Below are positions 8,422 through 15,983 of a DNA stretch of 64,000 bases, piece after piece. The stretch is from CALSMU01 sp965230225 (GTDB lineage Bacteria; Bacteroidota; Bacteroidia; Flavobacteriales_D; Parvicellaceae): assembly GCA_965230225.1 (NCBI GenBank), contig CBDDKM010000005.1:434001-498000 (forward strand). The letters are read 5' to 3'. The position numbers and the translations under genes are program-made. The number at the start of each line of letters is the position of its first letter. The stretch's first letter is position 1. The notes under the pieces are model-generated. The model was not told the DNA's origin, ran no database searches, and was given only the letters and a program-made list of their open reading frames with translations.

Positions 8422-8712
8422 ATGAGTACAGATAATCAAGGACCAATTTGGGAAGTCTTTATTCAGCCTAAACCAGGTAAACCACATAAGCATGCAGGAA
8501 GTGTACATGCATTTGATAAAGAAATGGCGTTAGAAGCCGCAAGAGATTTGTATACCAGAAGAAATGAAGGTAAAGGAATTTGGGTCGTAAAAGCCTCTGA
8601 AATTGTATCAAGCATGCCAGAGGATGCAGAATCTTTCTTTGATCCAGCAGACGATAAAATTTATCGTCACCCTACGTTTTACACTATGCCTGAAGGGGCA
8701 AAGCACATTTAA
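8422..8712 (+). CDS. paaB: 1,2-phenylacetyl-CoA epoxidase, subunit B
   Basis: A small 96-residue subunit that bridges the A-C pairs in the epoxidase complex. The start at 8422 (MSTDNQGPIWEVFIQPKPG) fits the family; an in-frame ATG 24 bases upstream would add an unrelated hydrophobic tail. Family features are WEVFIQ, HKHAGSVHAFDKEMALEAARDLYTRR and WVVKASEI. It is 31 bases behind paaA and 13 bases before paaC. Confidence 0.93.
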   Translation: MSTDNQGPIWEVFIQPKPGKPHKHAGSVHAFDKEMALEAARDLYTRRNEGKGIWVVKASEIVSSMPEDAESFFDPADDKIYRHPTFYTMPEGAKHI

Positions 8713-8725
8713 TTAAGATTTAATC

Positions 8726-9475
8726 ATGAGTGATTTATATAAATATTGCTTAAGACTGGCTGATACCAGTTTTTTTCTTAGCCACAGGTTAAGCGAATAT
8801 AGCAGTAATGGGCCTTTCCTGGAGGAAGATTTATCCATTACGAATGTTGCCCTTGATTTAATAGGGCAGGCAGAGAGTTTCTATAAGTACGCTGCAGAAT
8901 TGGATGGTTCTATAGATGAGGATACTCTTGCATTTAAAAGAAACGAAGAAGAATACCTGAACTTTCACCTAGTGGAATATCCTAACGAAGATTTTGCATT
9001 TATCACAGCAAGACAATTCTTCATGGATGTGTACAATTTTTACTTGTATTCTGAATTAAAGAATAGCAAGGATGAAACCATCGCTGCTATTGCTGCTAAA
9101 TCTTTAAAAGAGGTAACATACCACGTTAAGAGGAGTAGTGAGTGGATGCTAAGATTAGGTGACGGTACGGAAGAAAGTCACGATAAGATTCAAGCTGCTG
9201 TAAATGATCTATGGATGTATATTCCTGAGATGTTTGACATGGATCAGACGGATGAAAACTTAATTGCATCTGGTATTGCAGTGGATCTTGGAAAGATTAA
9301 AGAGCAATGGGATACTAAGGTAAATGCTACTTTGGAAGAAGCAACATTGACTCGTCCTGAAGACCATGTTCCATCAATTGTTTATGGTAAGAATGGAGGA
9401 CATTCCGAATACATGGGGTATATTTTAAATGACATTCAGTTCCTGAATAACAGGTACCCCAAAGCTGTTTGGTAA
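8726..9475 (+). CDS. paaC: 1,2-phenylacetyl-CoA epoxidase, structural subunit C
   Basis: A 249-residue ferritin-like subunit that pairs with PaaA but lacks its di-iron ligands. Recognisable stretches are CLRLADTSFFLSHRLSEY, DLSITNVALDLIGQAESFYKYA, and TYHVKRSSEWMLRLGDGTEES, typical of PaaC. It ends the catabolic operon: a strong terminator follows immediately, and no paaD or paaE is attached. Confidence 0.93.
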   Translation: MSDLYKYCLRLADTSFFLSHRLSEYSSNGPFLEEDLSITNVALDLIGQAESFYKYAAELDGSIDEDTLAFKRNEEEYLNFHLVEYPNEDFAFITARQFFMDVYNFYLYSELKNSKDETIAAIAAKSLKEVTYHVKRSSEWMLRLGDGTEESHDKIQAAVNDLWMYIPEMFDMDQTDENLIASGIAVDLGKIKEQWDTKVNATLEEATLTRPEDHVPSIVYGKNGGHSEYMGYILNDIQFLNNRYPKAVW

Positions 9476-9494
9476 TAATTAGTAAAGATAAAGT

Positions 9495-9527
9495 AAGAGC
9501 CGTTTCATTTCTGGAACGGCTTTTTTT
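9495..9527 (+). terminator. terminator of the aromatic catabolism operon
   Basis: Arms AGCCGTT and AACGGCT pair around a 10-base loop, with extra A-T pairs into the following run of seven T. The last T is also the first base of the 16-bp palindrome. Confidence 0.85.
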
Positions 9528-9542
9528 ATGATATAAATCATA
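9527..9542. promoter_or_regulatory. second copy of the 16-bp Crp/Fnr-type palindrome
   Basis: TATGAT-ATAA-ATCATA is the exact reverse complement of the site at 3788-3803, including the non-symmetric spacer. It abuts the paa terminator and lies 75 bases before the ATG of the small membrane protein gene, so it probably controls that gene rather than paaC. Confidence 0.55.
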
Positions 9543-9617
9543 TTTCTGATTTATGATTGTCAGATAATTGGTGCTAAGAAGGGACTACTTTAGTGATTCA
9601 TAACTTATTACATTAAA

Positions 9618-9923
9618 ATGAATCACATGAGTGCTCAAGAAGAAAAAACAGGAATAGCAATTTTAGATAAGATTTTTTTTAGCGCATCTACTAATAGATA
9701 TGGAATCATCTCCATGCTATTAATCGTAGTTGGATGTTTAGGAGGAATTGGAGTTGGAACTGGAGGGTTAGAATCTACAGTACAGTTAATTTTGTTAGTT
9801 TCTTCAACCATGTTTGCATTGGCTATGATTTTGGCTGTTGCGCCTATGAAGGCCATTATTTATTCTTGCCTGGCATCAATCCTACTAAGCACAGTGATTA
9901 TTTTGATGAATCTTTTAATGTAA
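9618..9923 (+). CDS. small three-helix membrane protein of unknown function
   Basis: A 101-residue inner-membrane protein that I do not recognise. After a short polar N-terminus three hydrophobic segments are clear: about residues 28-48 (ISMLLIVVGCLGGIGVGTGG), 54-74 (VQLILLVSSTMFALAMILAV) and 79-100. A second in-frame ATG at 9627 is possible. It is preceded by the second 16-bp palindrome, suggesting the same control as the catabolic genes. Its stop codon is directly adjacent to the stop codon of the convergent glycosyltransferase gene. Confidence 0.6.
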   Translation: MNHMSAQEEKTGIAILDKIFFSASTNRYGIISMLLIVVGCLGGIGVGTGGLESTVQLILLVSSTMFALAMILAVAPMKAIIYSCLASILLSTVIILMNLLM

Positions 9924-10967
9924 TTAATCTTGCCCCGAAAGGGTCTTGTAAATTCGAATATAATCTTTAGCTGCGTTTGACCAGCTAAATTCAGAAGCTC
10001 TCTTTTTGAGGGCTTTTTCTTTTTCCGAGGAAAAGGAGTCTATCGATAATTGAATCTGGGATGCGATATAATCAGGTTCGAAATTTTCGAGAACGATACC
10101 TTCATCTCCAGCAATTTCAGGAAGTGAAGTTTTGTTGGAGATAACCACAGGTTTTCCATAGTGCATTGCTTCAACAACAGGAAGACCAAACCCTTCGCTT
10201 AAAGAAGGGAAAACAAATGTTTTGCAATTAGCATACATCCAATTTTTTTCAGCTTCACTAATTTCTCCCGGCATAATAACTTGATTCTCCAAGCCTAACT
10301 CAGCGACCTTACTTTTAATGGATTTAGCATAGTCTGAGCTATTATTTCCACATAGATATAACTTCAGGTCAGGAAGCTGTTTTATTGCCTCTACTAATAC
10401 ATGAAAGTTCTTTTTTTGCCCAATTATTCCAATGGAGAAAATAAAGTCTGTCTGATCAACAAAACCAGGCTTTTGAGCAGTAACGTCTGTTAAAGCAATA
10501 CCGTTATAAATGACCTCTTGAGGAACATCAGGTAGGTTCAGGTTTTCTTCTGCAATTTTTCTGGTGTAATTAGATATAAAGGTGATAGCACTCGCTCTAT
10601 TCACTAGCTGTTGAAGTTTTTTTAACTTGCTATTTCGCTTACTTCCTGTGTATTTATCCAGAAAGTTAAGGTCGTGTATGGTAAGAACAATCTTAGTATT
10701 TTTATTCTTTGGAAGGTACTTAGCTTCCTGATGCATACAATGCCATATATGGGCAGAAGTTTTTACTCCAAACAGAGCGTCTTTCCTGTTCCATTGGATA
10801 GTATTTGCTCCGTCAAAATTGGATACATCCGAAGCATCTTCATAAAATGTTAGATTAAACTCTTTGTTTTCTGTTTGAATGGATTGTCCCAGATGCTTAC
10901 AAAATTGCCCTAAACCACTATTAGGGCGCCTGAGTTTTTCCATGTCAAAAGCTACCTCAATCATCAA
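9924..10967 (-). CDS. family 4 glycosyltransferase (GT-B fold)
   Basis: A 347-residue glycosyltransferase of the GT1/GT4 type, acting on a nucleotide-sugar donor at the cytoplasmic face of the membrane. The C-terminal donor-binding domain shows SIGIIGQKKN, then PSLSEGFGLPVVEAMHYGKP at 254-273 with the E-x7-E motif. The N-terminal acceptor domain is present and the length is normal. The start overlaps the upstream family 2 glycosyltransferase by 4 bases, so the pair likely builds one surface glycan (LPS core or similar). The acceptor is unknown. Confidence 0.85.
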   Translation of the reverse strand: MMIEVAFDMEKLRRPNSGLGQFCKHLGQSIQTENKEFNLTFYEDASDVSNFDGANTIQWNRKDALFGVKTSAHIWHCMHQEAKYLPKNKNTKIVLTIHDLNFLDKYTGSKRNSKLKKLQQLVNRASAITFISNYTRKIAEENLNLPDVPQEVIYNGIALTDVTAQKPGFVDQTDFIFSIGIIGQKKNFHVLVEAIKQLPDLKLYLCGNNSSDYAKSIKSKVAELGLENQVIMPGEISEAEKNWMYANCKTFVFPSLSEGFGLPVVEAMHYGKPVVISNKTSLPEIAGDEGIVLENFEPDYIASQIQLSIDSFSSEKEKALKKRASEFSWSNAAKDYIRIYKTLSGQD

Positions 10968-11722
10968 TTTTGATTGTTTTTAACGATTTGTCTGACTTTT
11001 AGGTAGCGCATGAAAACAGAAGCACTGGATAGTGTACATAATATAAACCCGGTAAGTCCATCCAATATTCCTCCTTTTAGAATATAGTCGTGAAAAAAAC
11101 GAAAAGCAGGTTTGATTAGAAAATGATACCATCCCGGTTGTTCTCCTCTGGCAGCTCTATCGTTAGCACTCCAGGTAGTATATCTATCCCATTTTTCCAG
11201 GTAGTGGTGAATGTCTTTAAAAGTATAGTGAATCAGTTTCTGTTTCATGGTGCCAACTTCACCATCACAAATTACTTCTGCATGAACACTTTTTTCTTCG
11301 TATTTGCACAAATCTCGTTTAAACAGCCTAATTACCTTATCTCCTTGCCAACCTGAGTACTTTACTTCTTTCCCCATGAAGAAATTTCTTCGTTTAATCC
11401 AGTAAGCCTGAAATGGCTCTTTTGTGTTTGAAACAATCGATTTAACTTCTTGTTCAAGTGAGCTATCTACTCGCTCATCGGCATCTAGAAGGAATATCCA
11501 TTCGTGGGAAGCCTGTGGTATGGTCCAGTTTTTTTGAGAAGCAGAATTACCGTACTCTCTTTGCAAAATTCGTGCACCAAGATTTTTGGCAATTTCTACT
11601 GTTTTATCAGTGCTAAAAGAATCTACAACCAGTATTTCATCGGCCCATTTAACAGATTCAATGGCCTGTTCAATGTTGTGTTCTTCATTAAACGTTGGTA
11701 TAATGGCTGTGATCTTCTTCAT
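10964..11722 (-). CDS. family 2 glycosyltransferase, WaaE/KdtX-like (LPS core type)
   Basis: A 252-residue GT-A enzyme. The N-terminus ITAIIPTFNEEHNIEQAIESVKWADEILVVDSFSTD is typical of the WaaE/KdtX group, and the metal-binding DAD is at residues 80-82 (LLDADERVD). A hydrophobic C-terminal segment (ILDGLTGFILCTLSSASVFMRYLK) may bind the membrane. Family knowledge suggests addition of glucose or a similar sugar to the LPS inner core. A TAACTTTG box (minus strand, 11731-11738) lies just before the start. Translationally coupled to the next gene by a 4-base overlap. Confidence 0.85.
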   Translation of the reverse strand: MKKITAIIPTFNEEHNIEQAIESVKWADEILVVDSFSTDKTVEIAKNLGARILQREYGNSASQKNWTIPQASHEWIFLLDADERVDSSLEQEVKSIVSNTKEPFQAYWIKRRNFFMGKEVKYSGWQGDKVIRLFKRDLCKYEEKSVHAEVICDGEVGTMKQKLIHYTFKDIHHYLEKWDRYTTWSANDRAARGEQPGWYHFLIKPAFRFFHDYILKGGILDGLTGFILCTLSSASVFMRYLKVRQIVKNNQN

Positions 11723-11851
11723 CTTCGTTGCAAAGTTAGAATTTATTTAGTCCTCTGCTAACGATATTCTGCGTAAGAATTAATTGGGATAGAACGAGGT
11801 TCTAATACTCTAATAAGTGTCCGTAGATCTAAAAGTAAGTAGTAGGAAGAA

Positions 11852-12448
11852 CTATTTTACCTCTGTCATGGTTGCATTACCAGCAGAATCGATGGCTACG
11901 TCGATAGTTATTCCATCATCTTCGTTAGGCTTAAGTACAAAGAATCTAGCTTCAACTGACCTACTTTTTTTGTCGGTCTTAACCAGTTTAAGGTCTTGCA
12001 TGGTTTTATCTACCCAGAAATCAGCATCTCTTAGGTGAGAATAATCATCTTTATCAAAGCTGTAGTTGGTGATAATAGAGTCACCTTTGGTAACAATAAT
12101 TCTACCGGCCCAATCTCTGTAGTGGATTCTAAATCTAGAACCACTTGGAAGCTCATATCCTAATTCAATACCTTCTTTGGTTTGGCAATAACGCACAAGT
12201 TTAACTCTAGTATCTGTATCCGTATCCAGAATACTCTCAGTAACAAACTCAGTATATTCTGTAGGGATATAATATAAATCTACACCAGTTGTGTCAAATA
12301 ATGGTGTAACCGAAGTGGCGACTTTTAACGAGTCCTGAAGATTATCATCTGTAATTTGACTTCCAGAATTTTCTCCATTATTGCTTTCTTCCGTTCCGGT
12401 ACAACCTACCAAAACAATTGATAATACGATCCAAAACAACTTTCTCAT
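11852..12448 (-). CDS. putative lipoprotein of unknown function
   Basis: A 198-residue protein beginning MRKLFWIVLSIVLVGCTG, a short signal peptide with a clear lipobox and Cys16. A Ser/Asn/Gly-rich tether (residues about 18-35) is followed by a compact beta-rich domain. I recognise no family. It stands alone between the glycosyltransferase pair and the metX-hom operon on the same strand. Confidence 0.7.
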   Translation of the reverse strand: MRKLFWIVLSIVLVGCTGTEESNNGENSGSQITDDNLQDSLKVATSVTPLFDTTGVDLYYIPTEYTEFVTESILDTDTDTRVKLVRYCQTKEGIELGYELPSGSRFRIHYRDWAGRIIVTKGDSIITNYSFDKDDYSHLRDADFWVDKTMQDLKLVKTDKKSRSVEARFFVLKPNEDDGITIDVAIDSAGNATMTEVK

Positions 12449-12525
12449 GCAGCGAATATAACCAAAAACTAAATGATACCATTTATACTATAATCACCAA
12501 TCAACGAGAAAATGATAAAATAGCC

Positions 12526-13758
12526 CTAAACTAGTTCCAATTCATTCAATTTATAGTCGTTCTTATTGATTTCGTTGGATTCTACCGTTCCTAGTGTTGC
12601 AATAAAAGCACCCGATTGTTCAATCTTTTCCTTGTTGTTAAGAAGTTCTTCAATGCTAACATTACCAATAATGAATTGGTCATTTTGTTCTTCAATGCTT
12701 TCAAAGAAAAGTGGCTTTTCCAATTTCTTTTCACCTAATCTTAAGTAAACTTTAACTTGAAGTTCATTCGAGAATTTGAAAGACTCTTTTTGATTGGCCT
12801 TTTTGTATTCATACTTATATTCGAATGAATTGGCTGAGATATCGGAAAGCACTGCCGATCCGGTTGGGTGACCACCAGCACCTTTTCCAATGAAAAATTG
12901 AGCATCAGAAAATGCTGCTTCTACTCGTACGGCATTAAACTCATTCTCTACGTTATATAAGTGATTTTCCGGAGCAACAAATTCTGGTAGTACCGTAATG
13001 AATATCTCTTCCTCGTTTGATTTACCAATTTTAGCAACCAGCTTAATCTTTTTACCTTGTTGCTTGGCAAATTCGATGTCCTTATCGGAGATGTTTTGAA
13101 TACCAAAGTTTAGCACTTTTTCAGGGTCGGCAAATACACCATAGCTGTGTCCTGCAAGAATTACGGCTTTGTACTTAGAATCGTACCCACCAACGTCGAG
13201 TGTAGGGTCGCTTTCAGCAAATCCCAAATCTTGTGCTTGTTTTAAAGCTGTTTCATACCCTAGACCATCATTAAAAATTTTGGAAAGAATGTAGTTCGAC
13301 GAACCGTTGAAAATTCCCTCTACCGAAGTTAGTAATTCGTTATCGTAATATTCTTCAAGGGTTCGGATAATAGGAATTCCACCACATACCGAAGCCTCAT
13401 ATAGTAAGGAGTTTCCGGTTTTCTTCTGTAAGTTTACTAACTCCTCAAACTTTTCTGCGATTAGTTTTTTGTTGGCGCTAACAACGTTTTTTCCAGCCAA
13501 TAAAGAGGTGGTTACAATGTTGTACGCATCGTGAGCATTATCGATTAATTCCACCACTAGATTAATGTCTTTGTTTTCAAGAATTTCATCTTTTTCGAAG
13601 GTGAATTTTTCGGCTGGTAACCTTCTTTTTTTATTTCTGTCTTTTACAGCTATTTTTTCAATGGTGCTTTTAAAGCCTTTACTGTTGTCCAGTACATCGT
13701 GAAGACCTTGTCCTACACATCCATATCCGAATAATCCTATTTTAACCTTTGTACTCAT
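12526..13758 (-). CDS. hom: homoserine dehydrogenase
   Basis: Reduces aspartate semialdehyde to homoserine, the branch point to methionine and threonine. The 410-residue protein has the NAD(P) motif GLFGYGCVGQGL, then SANKKLIAE, GIFNGSSNYILSKI, and AESDPTLDVGGYDSKYKAVILA holding the catalytic Asp/Lys region. A C-terminal extension of about 90 residues looks ACT-like but weakly so. It is monofunctional, with no fused aspartokinase. The start lies 17 bases inside the end of metX, so hom is in the same transcript and under the same SAM riboswitch. Confidence 0.95.
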   Translation of the reverse strand: MSTKVKIGLFGYGCVGQGLHDVLDNSKGFKSTIEKIAVKDRNKKRRLPAEKFTFEKDEILENKDINLVVELIDNAHDAYNIVTTSLLAGKNVVSANKKLIAEKFEELVNLQKKTGNSLLYEASVCGGIPIIRTLEEYYDNELLTSVEGIFNGSSNYILSKIFNDGLGYETALKQAQDLGFAESDPTLDVGGYDSKYKAVILAGHSYGVFADPEKVLNFGIQNISDKDIEFAKQQGKKIKLVAKIGKSNEEEIFITVLPEFVAPENHLYNVENEFNAVRVEAAFSDAQFFIGKGAGGHPTGSAVLSDISANSFEYKYEYKKANQKESFKFSNELQVKVYLRLGEKKLEKPLFFESIEEQNDQFIIGNVSIEELLNNKEKIEQSGAFIATLGTVESNEINKNDYKLNELELV

Positions 13759-14836
13759 ATTTTCTGGTTTTTAAAGTGTTGAGTTGTTTCGCTTGATCAT
13801 TGTAAAACGAAGCAATATGTTCAGTGATTTTTTTTGTTTCTATGATAAAACCGTCATGCCCATATTCCGAAGAAATTACTTCGAAGTGTGAATTAGGGAT
13901 GTGGTTACTTAAGAGTTCTTGTTCTGATACTGGGAACTTAATATCAGAATCAATTCCGATAACTAAGGTGTTAGCTTGAACCTGTTGTAGAGCAGATTCT
14001 ACACCATTTCTTCCTCTACCAACATTGTGAGAGTCCATTACATCTAATAGCGTCATGTAGCTGAAAGCGTTAAAGCGTTTAATCAATTTTTCTCCCTGGT
14101 ATCGCTGATAAGAAGCTGCGCGATAGTCACTTTTTAGTTCATTATCCTGCTCAGACTGTGTTATAGAATAAGTATGGTAATTTCTATAGCTTAACAAAGC
14201 AACAGATCTTGCAGCTGCCAGTCCTTTTTTTCCTCCTTCTTCCGACTGACTAAAAAAGGTGCGGTCGGCTTTGATGACCATGCGTTGCGATTCGTTAAAA
14301 GCTACAGCCCATGGAGATTGGTAGGCGCTAGTGGCAATAAGAATCAAGTGTTCCGCCAAATCCGGCTTCTGAATGGACCATTCCAAAGCTTGAAACCCTC
14401 CCATTGATCCACCAATTAGGGTGTGGATTTTTTGAATTCCAAGATGTGTTCTTAAAGCTTCGAAACTGTTTACTATATCTCTGATGGTAATTTTTGGAAA
14501 GAACTGAAGCCATTGGTTTCCATTGTTGTGGTTCACATCCAGAGGAGAGGTAGAACCATAGGGAGAACCAAGAATGTTGGCACAAATGATACAGTGCTCG
14601 TTTTCGTTGAATATAGCATCTCCTCCAACAAGCCCTGGCCACCATTCAATTGGGTTGCTATTAGCCGTAAAGGCATGACAAACCCAAACCACATTAGATC
14701 CATCCAACTTTGGGGTTCCATTAATGGTATAGGCTATTTTAACTTGCTCCAAACACTCGCCTTGTTCAAGTTCGAGGGGTTGATTATGTATGTAATATTT
14801 TAATGATGACATTGCTTTGGGTATAAGATTGGACAT
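13742..14836 (-). CDS. metX: homoserine O-acetyltransferase
   Basis: Acetylates homoserine for direct sulfhydrylation to homocysteine. The alpha/beta hydrolase shows the family blocks WVCHAFTANSNPIEWWPGLVG, NILGSPYGSTSPLD, the nucleophile elbow IGGSMGG (Ser144) and YGHDGF (catalytic His327). Two starts are possible: ATG at 14836 (given) and ATG at 14812, which begins MSSLKYYIHNQPLELEQGE and fits the usual family N-terminus better. The upstream ATG lies inside one arm of a small hairpin. The gene is preceded by a SAM-I riboswitch and a Cys/Met-ended leader ORF, and overlaps hom. Confidence 0.94.
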   Translation of the reverse strand: MSNLIPKAMSSLKYYIHNQPLELEQGECLEQVKIAYTINGTPKLDGSNVVWVCHAFTANSNPIEWWPGLVGGDAIFNENEHCIICANILGSPYGSTSPLDVNHNNGNQWLQFFPKITIRDIVNSFEALRTHLGIQKIHTLIGGSMGGFQALEWSIQKPDLAEHLILIATSAYQSPWAVAFNESQRMVIKADRTFFSQSEEGGKKGLAAARSVALLSYRNYHTYSITQSEQDNELKSDYRAASYQRYQGEKLIKRFNAFSYMTLLDVMDSHNVGRGRNGVESALQQVQANTLVIGIDSDIKFPVSEQELLSNHIPNSHFEVISSEYGHDGFIIETKKITEHIASFYNDQAKQLNTLKTRKYEYKG

Positions 14837-14851
14837 AGCGGATGTGTCCGC
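14831..14851 (-). promoter_or_regulatory. mutually exclusive small hairpins at the metX start
   Basis: On the minus-strand RNA, arms GCGGA/TCCGC (14838-14851, 4-base loop) compete with arms GGACA/TGTCC (14831-14849). The second fold buries the ATG at 14836. Both cannot form together, so this may be a translation switch for the upstream metX start. No partner sequence is proven. Confidence 0.35.
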
Positions 14852-14879
14852 GTAATCACTCTTTAAAGATGTTTGAGGG

Positions 14880-14948
14880 GAATTAACAACACATTCGATG
14901 CATCGAACTGCAAGCGAATTGGTTAGAAATGGATAAATGTGTTAATTC
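14880..14948 (-). promoter_or_regulatory. long-range stem across the leader ORF (candidate attenuator)
   Basis: On the minus strand GAATTAACACA (14938-14948, codons for E-L-T) can pair with TGTTGTTAATTC (14880-14891, the Cys-Cys-stop region) with one bulged base. The loop holds the 14-base palindrome in the Met/Cys codons. A ribosome paused at the Cys/Met codons would break this stem. Confidence 0.45.
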
Positions 14949-15005
14949 AGCTGTCTTTTTTTCAGACAAGCCATCAATCAATAGAATTGTAAGTCGTGCT
15001 TTCAT
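14883..15005 (-). CDS. 40-residue Cys/Met-ended leader peptide between SAM riboswitch and metX
   Basis: A short ORF starts 11 bases after the riboswitch P1 stem and stops 47 bases before metX. The peptide begins MKARLTILLIDGLSEKK and ends ACSSMHRMCC-stop: three Cys and two Met in the last ten codons, otherwise scarce here. The bases of the Ser-Met-His-Arg-Met codons include the perfect palindrome TTCGATGCATCGAA, and a longer stem joins the middle of the ORF to its stop codon. These are the hallmarks of a leader-peptide attenuator that senses charged Met and Cys tRNA. Function is inference; the ORF and the structures are seen directly. Confidence 0.6.
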   Translation of the reverse strand: MKARLTILLIDGLSEKKTAELTHLSISNQFACSSMHRMCC

Positions 15006-15015
15006 ATTATACTTA

Positions 15016-15123
15016 TTTATCTTTTCCTGATTACTAGTCAGGATAGGATTTGGCACCGTTCTCACGAGGAGTGGAGGTTGCCAGAGGGTCATAGAGCCTA
15101 TTCTCTCACCTCTTCTTGATAAA
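15016..15123 (-). ncRNA. SAM-I (S-box) riboswitch controlling metX-hom
   Basis: The minus-strand RNA carries the S-box core in order: TTTATC of P1, AAGAGGTGAGAG, TGGCAACC, a P3 hairpin, GGTGCCAAATCC, a P4 hairpin with arms CCTGA/TCAGG, and GATAAA closing P1. P1 arms are at 15118-15123 and 15016-15021. It binds S-adenosylmethionine and should reduce expression when SAM is high. No classical terminator follows; instead a short ORF begins 11 bases after P1, so the readout may act on that ORF. Confidence 0.9.
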
Positions 15124-15155
15124 CAACTACAACATGCTGTCGTAATTGAATGGCA

Positions 15156-15187
15156 CAAAGTTATGCCAAGAAAATGTTATAATCCAA
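15156..15187 (-). promoter_or_regulatory. Bacteroidota-type promoter of the riboswitch-metX-hom transcript
   Basis: On the minus strand TTG (15185-15187) and TAACTTTG (15156-15163) are separated by 21 bases, matching the phylum's -33/-7 consensus. The predicted transcript start is about 25 bases before the riboswitch. Confidence 0.7.
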
Positions 15188-15212
15188 ATGAAATTAGATT
15201 TTTTTTAGTAAA

Positions 15213-15902
15213 TCACTTGGAAAGTGCCGTTAATTCTGAATAACCCATCAGCTTTTTTCCTTTGTTGTAGGTCTCTGATTTAATCATTCCGGTTCCATTA
15301 CTGTACCATTGAACTACATGGAAGGTTTTAGTAATGAATCCCATTTTAATGGAAGAAGTATAACTTATCTTATAACATTCGAATGTTCCTGCAGCAGTAG
15401 TAATAGATTCTTTACTTTCCACTTTTCTGTCTTTAATATCCAAAACAATAGTCATGATGGTAATACCATTGTTTCCTGCTTTGATACTCATGGATCCATC
15501 TTTTAGCTCATCTCCAACATTCAGGGAAGAGGGGAATTCAATAAAGTCTCCATCAACCTCTACCTCCATTCCTTCCGTAGAAGCCATTGTTTCATCGTCC
15601 ATGTAGTAACTGGACTCTACGAAAAAACTGCCTTCGCTGCATTTTACTTTGTAAGCACTTGAGCCAGTCTCTTTATCTTTTTTATCAAACGATGTGGTAG
15701 AAATTGAAACCTCCAGTTGATCACCATTAGTACTTTTAGAGTTTACTTTATGTTGAGTTTTTCCATTGATTTTCCCCTTGGATGAATAATCTGTTATTTC
15801 CCATGAATTACCCTCATCGAGAGGGAAGTAAGAGTTACATTCCTGAGAGTAACCAAGGTTAATAATACTGATGGAAATAATTAGGAGTAAAAGAGTTTTC
15901 AT
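15213..15902 (-). CDS. exported protein, TapB-like (DUF3108-like fold)
   Basis: A 229-residue secreted protein. The start at 15902 gives a clean signal peptide (MKTLLLLIISISIINLGYSQ) directly followed by ECNSYFPLDEGNSWEITDYSSKGK, an opening I associate with the TapB/DUF3108-like beta-barrel proteins of Bacteroidota. The mature part is all-beta (GTFECYKISYTSSIKMGF near the end). Function is unknown; a periplasmic or surface location is likely. It is divergent from the next gene, with a TACATTTG box on its strand at 15932-15939. Confidence 0.65.
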   Translation of the reverse strand: MKTLLLLIISISIINLGYSQECNSYFPLDEGNSWEITDYSSKGKINGKTQHKVNSKSTNGDQLEVSISTTSFDKKDKETGSSAYKVKCSEGSFFVESSYYMDDETMASTEGMEVEVDGDFIEFPSSLNVGDELKDGSMSIKAGNNGITIMTIVLDIKDRKVESKESITTAAGTFECYKISYTSSIKMGFITKTFHVVQWYSNGTGMIKSETYNKGKKLMGYSELTALSK

Positions 15903-15983
15903 GTCGTTTAAAATAGTGATAATCAATGGGTCAAATGTAGATTAATTTATTGGTTAAATTTGCAGCAAGAAGCAAATATTTAG

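Noticed and set aside
14940..14990. TGTCT-GAAAAAA-AGACA hairpin as the riboswitch terminator
   Set aside because: Only 5 paired bases and no following T-run; it lies within the leader ORF.
14883..15158. A 91-residue frame reading through the SAM riboswitch
   Set aside because: Its upstream 51 codons are simply the riboswitch sequence; only the 40-codon part from 15005 has a sensible start and end.
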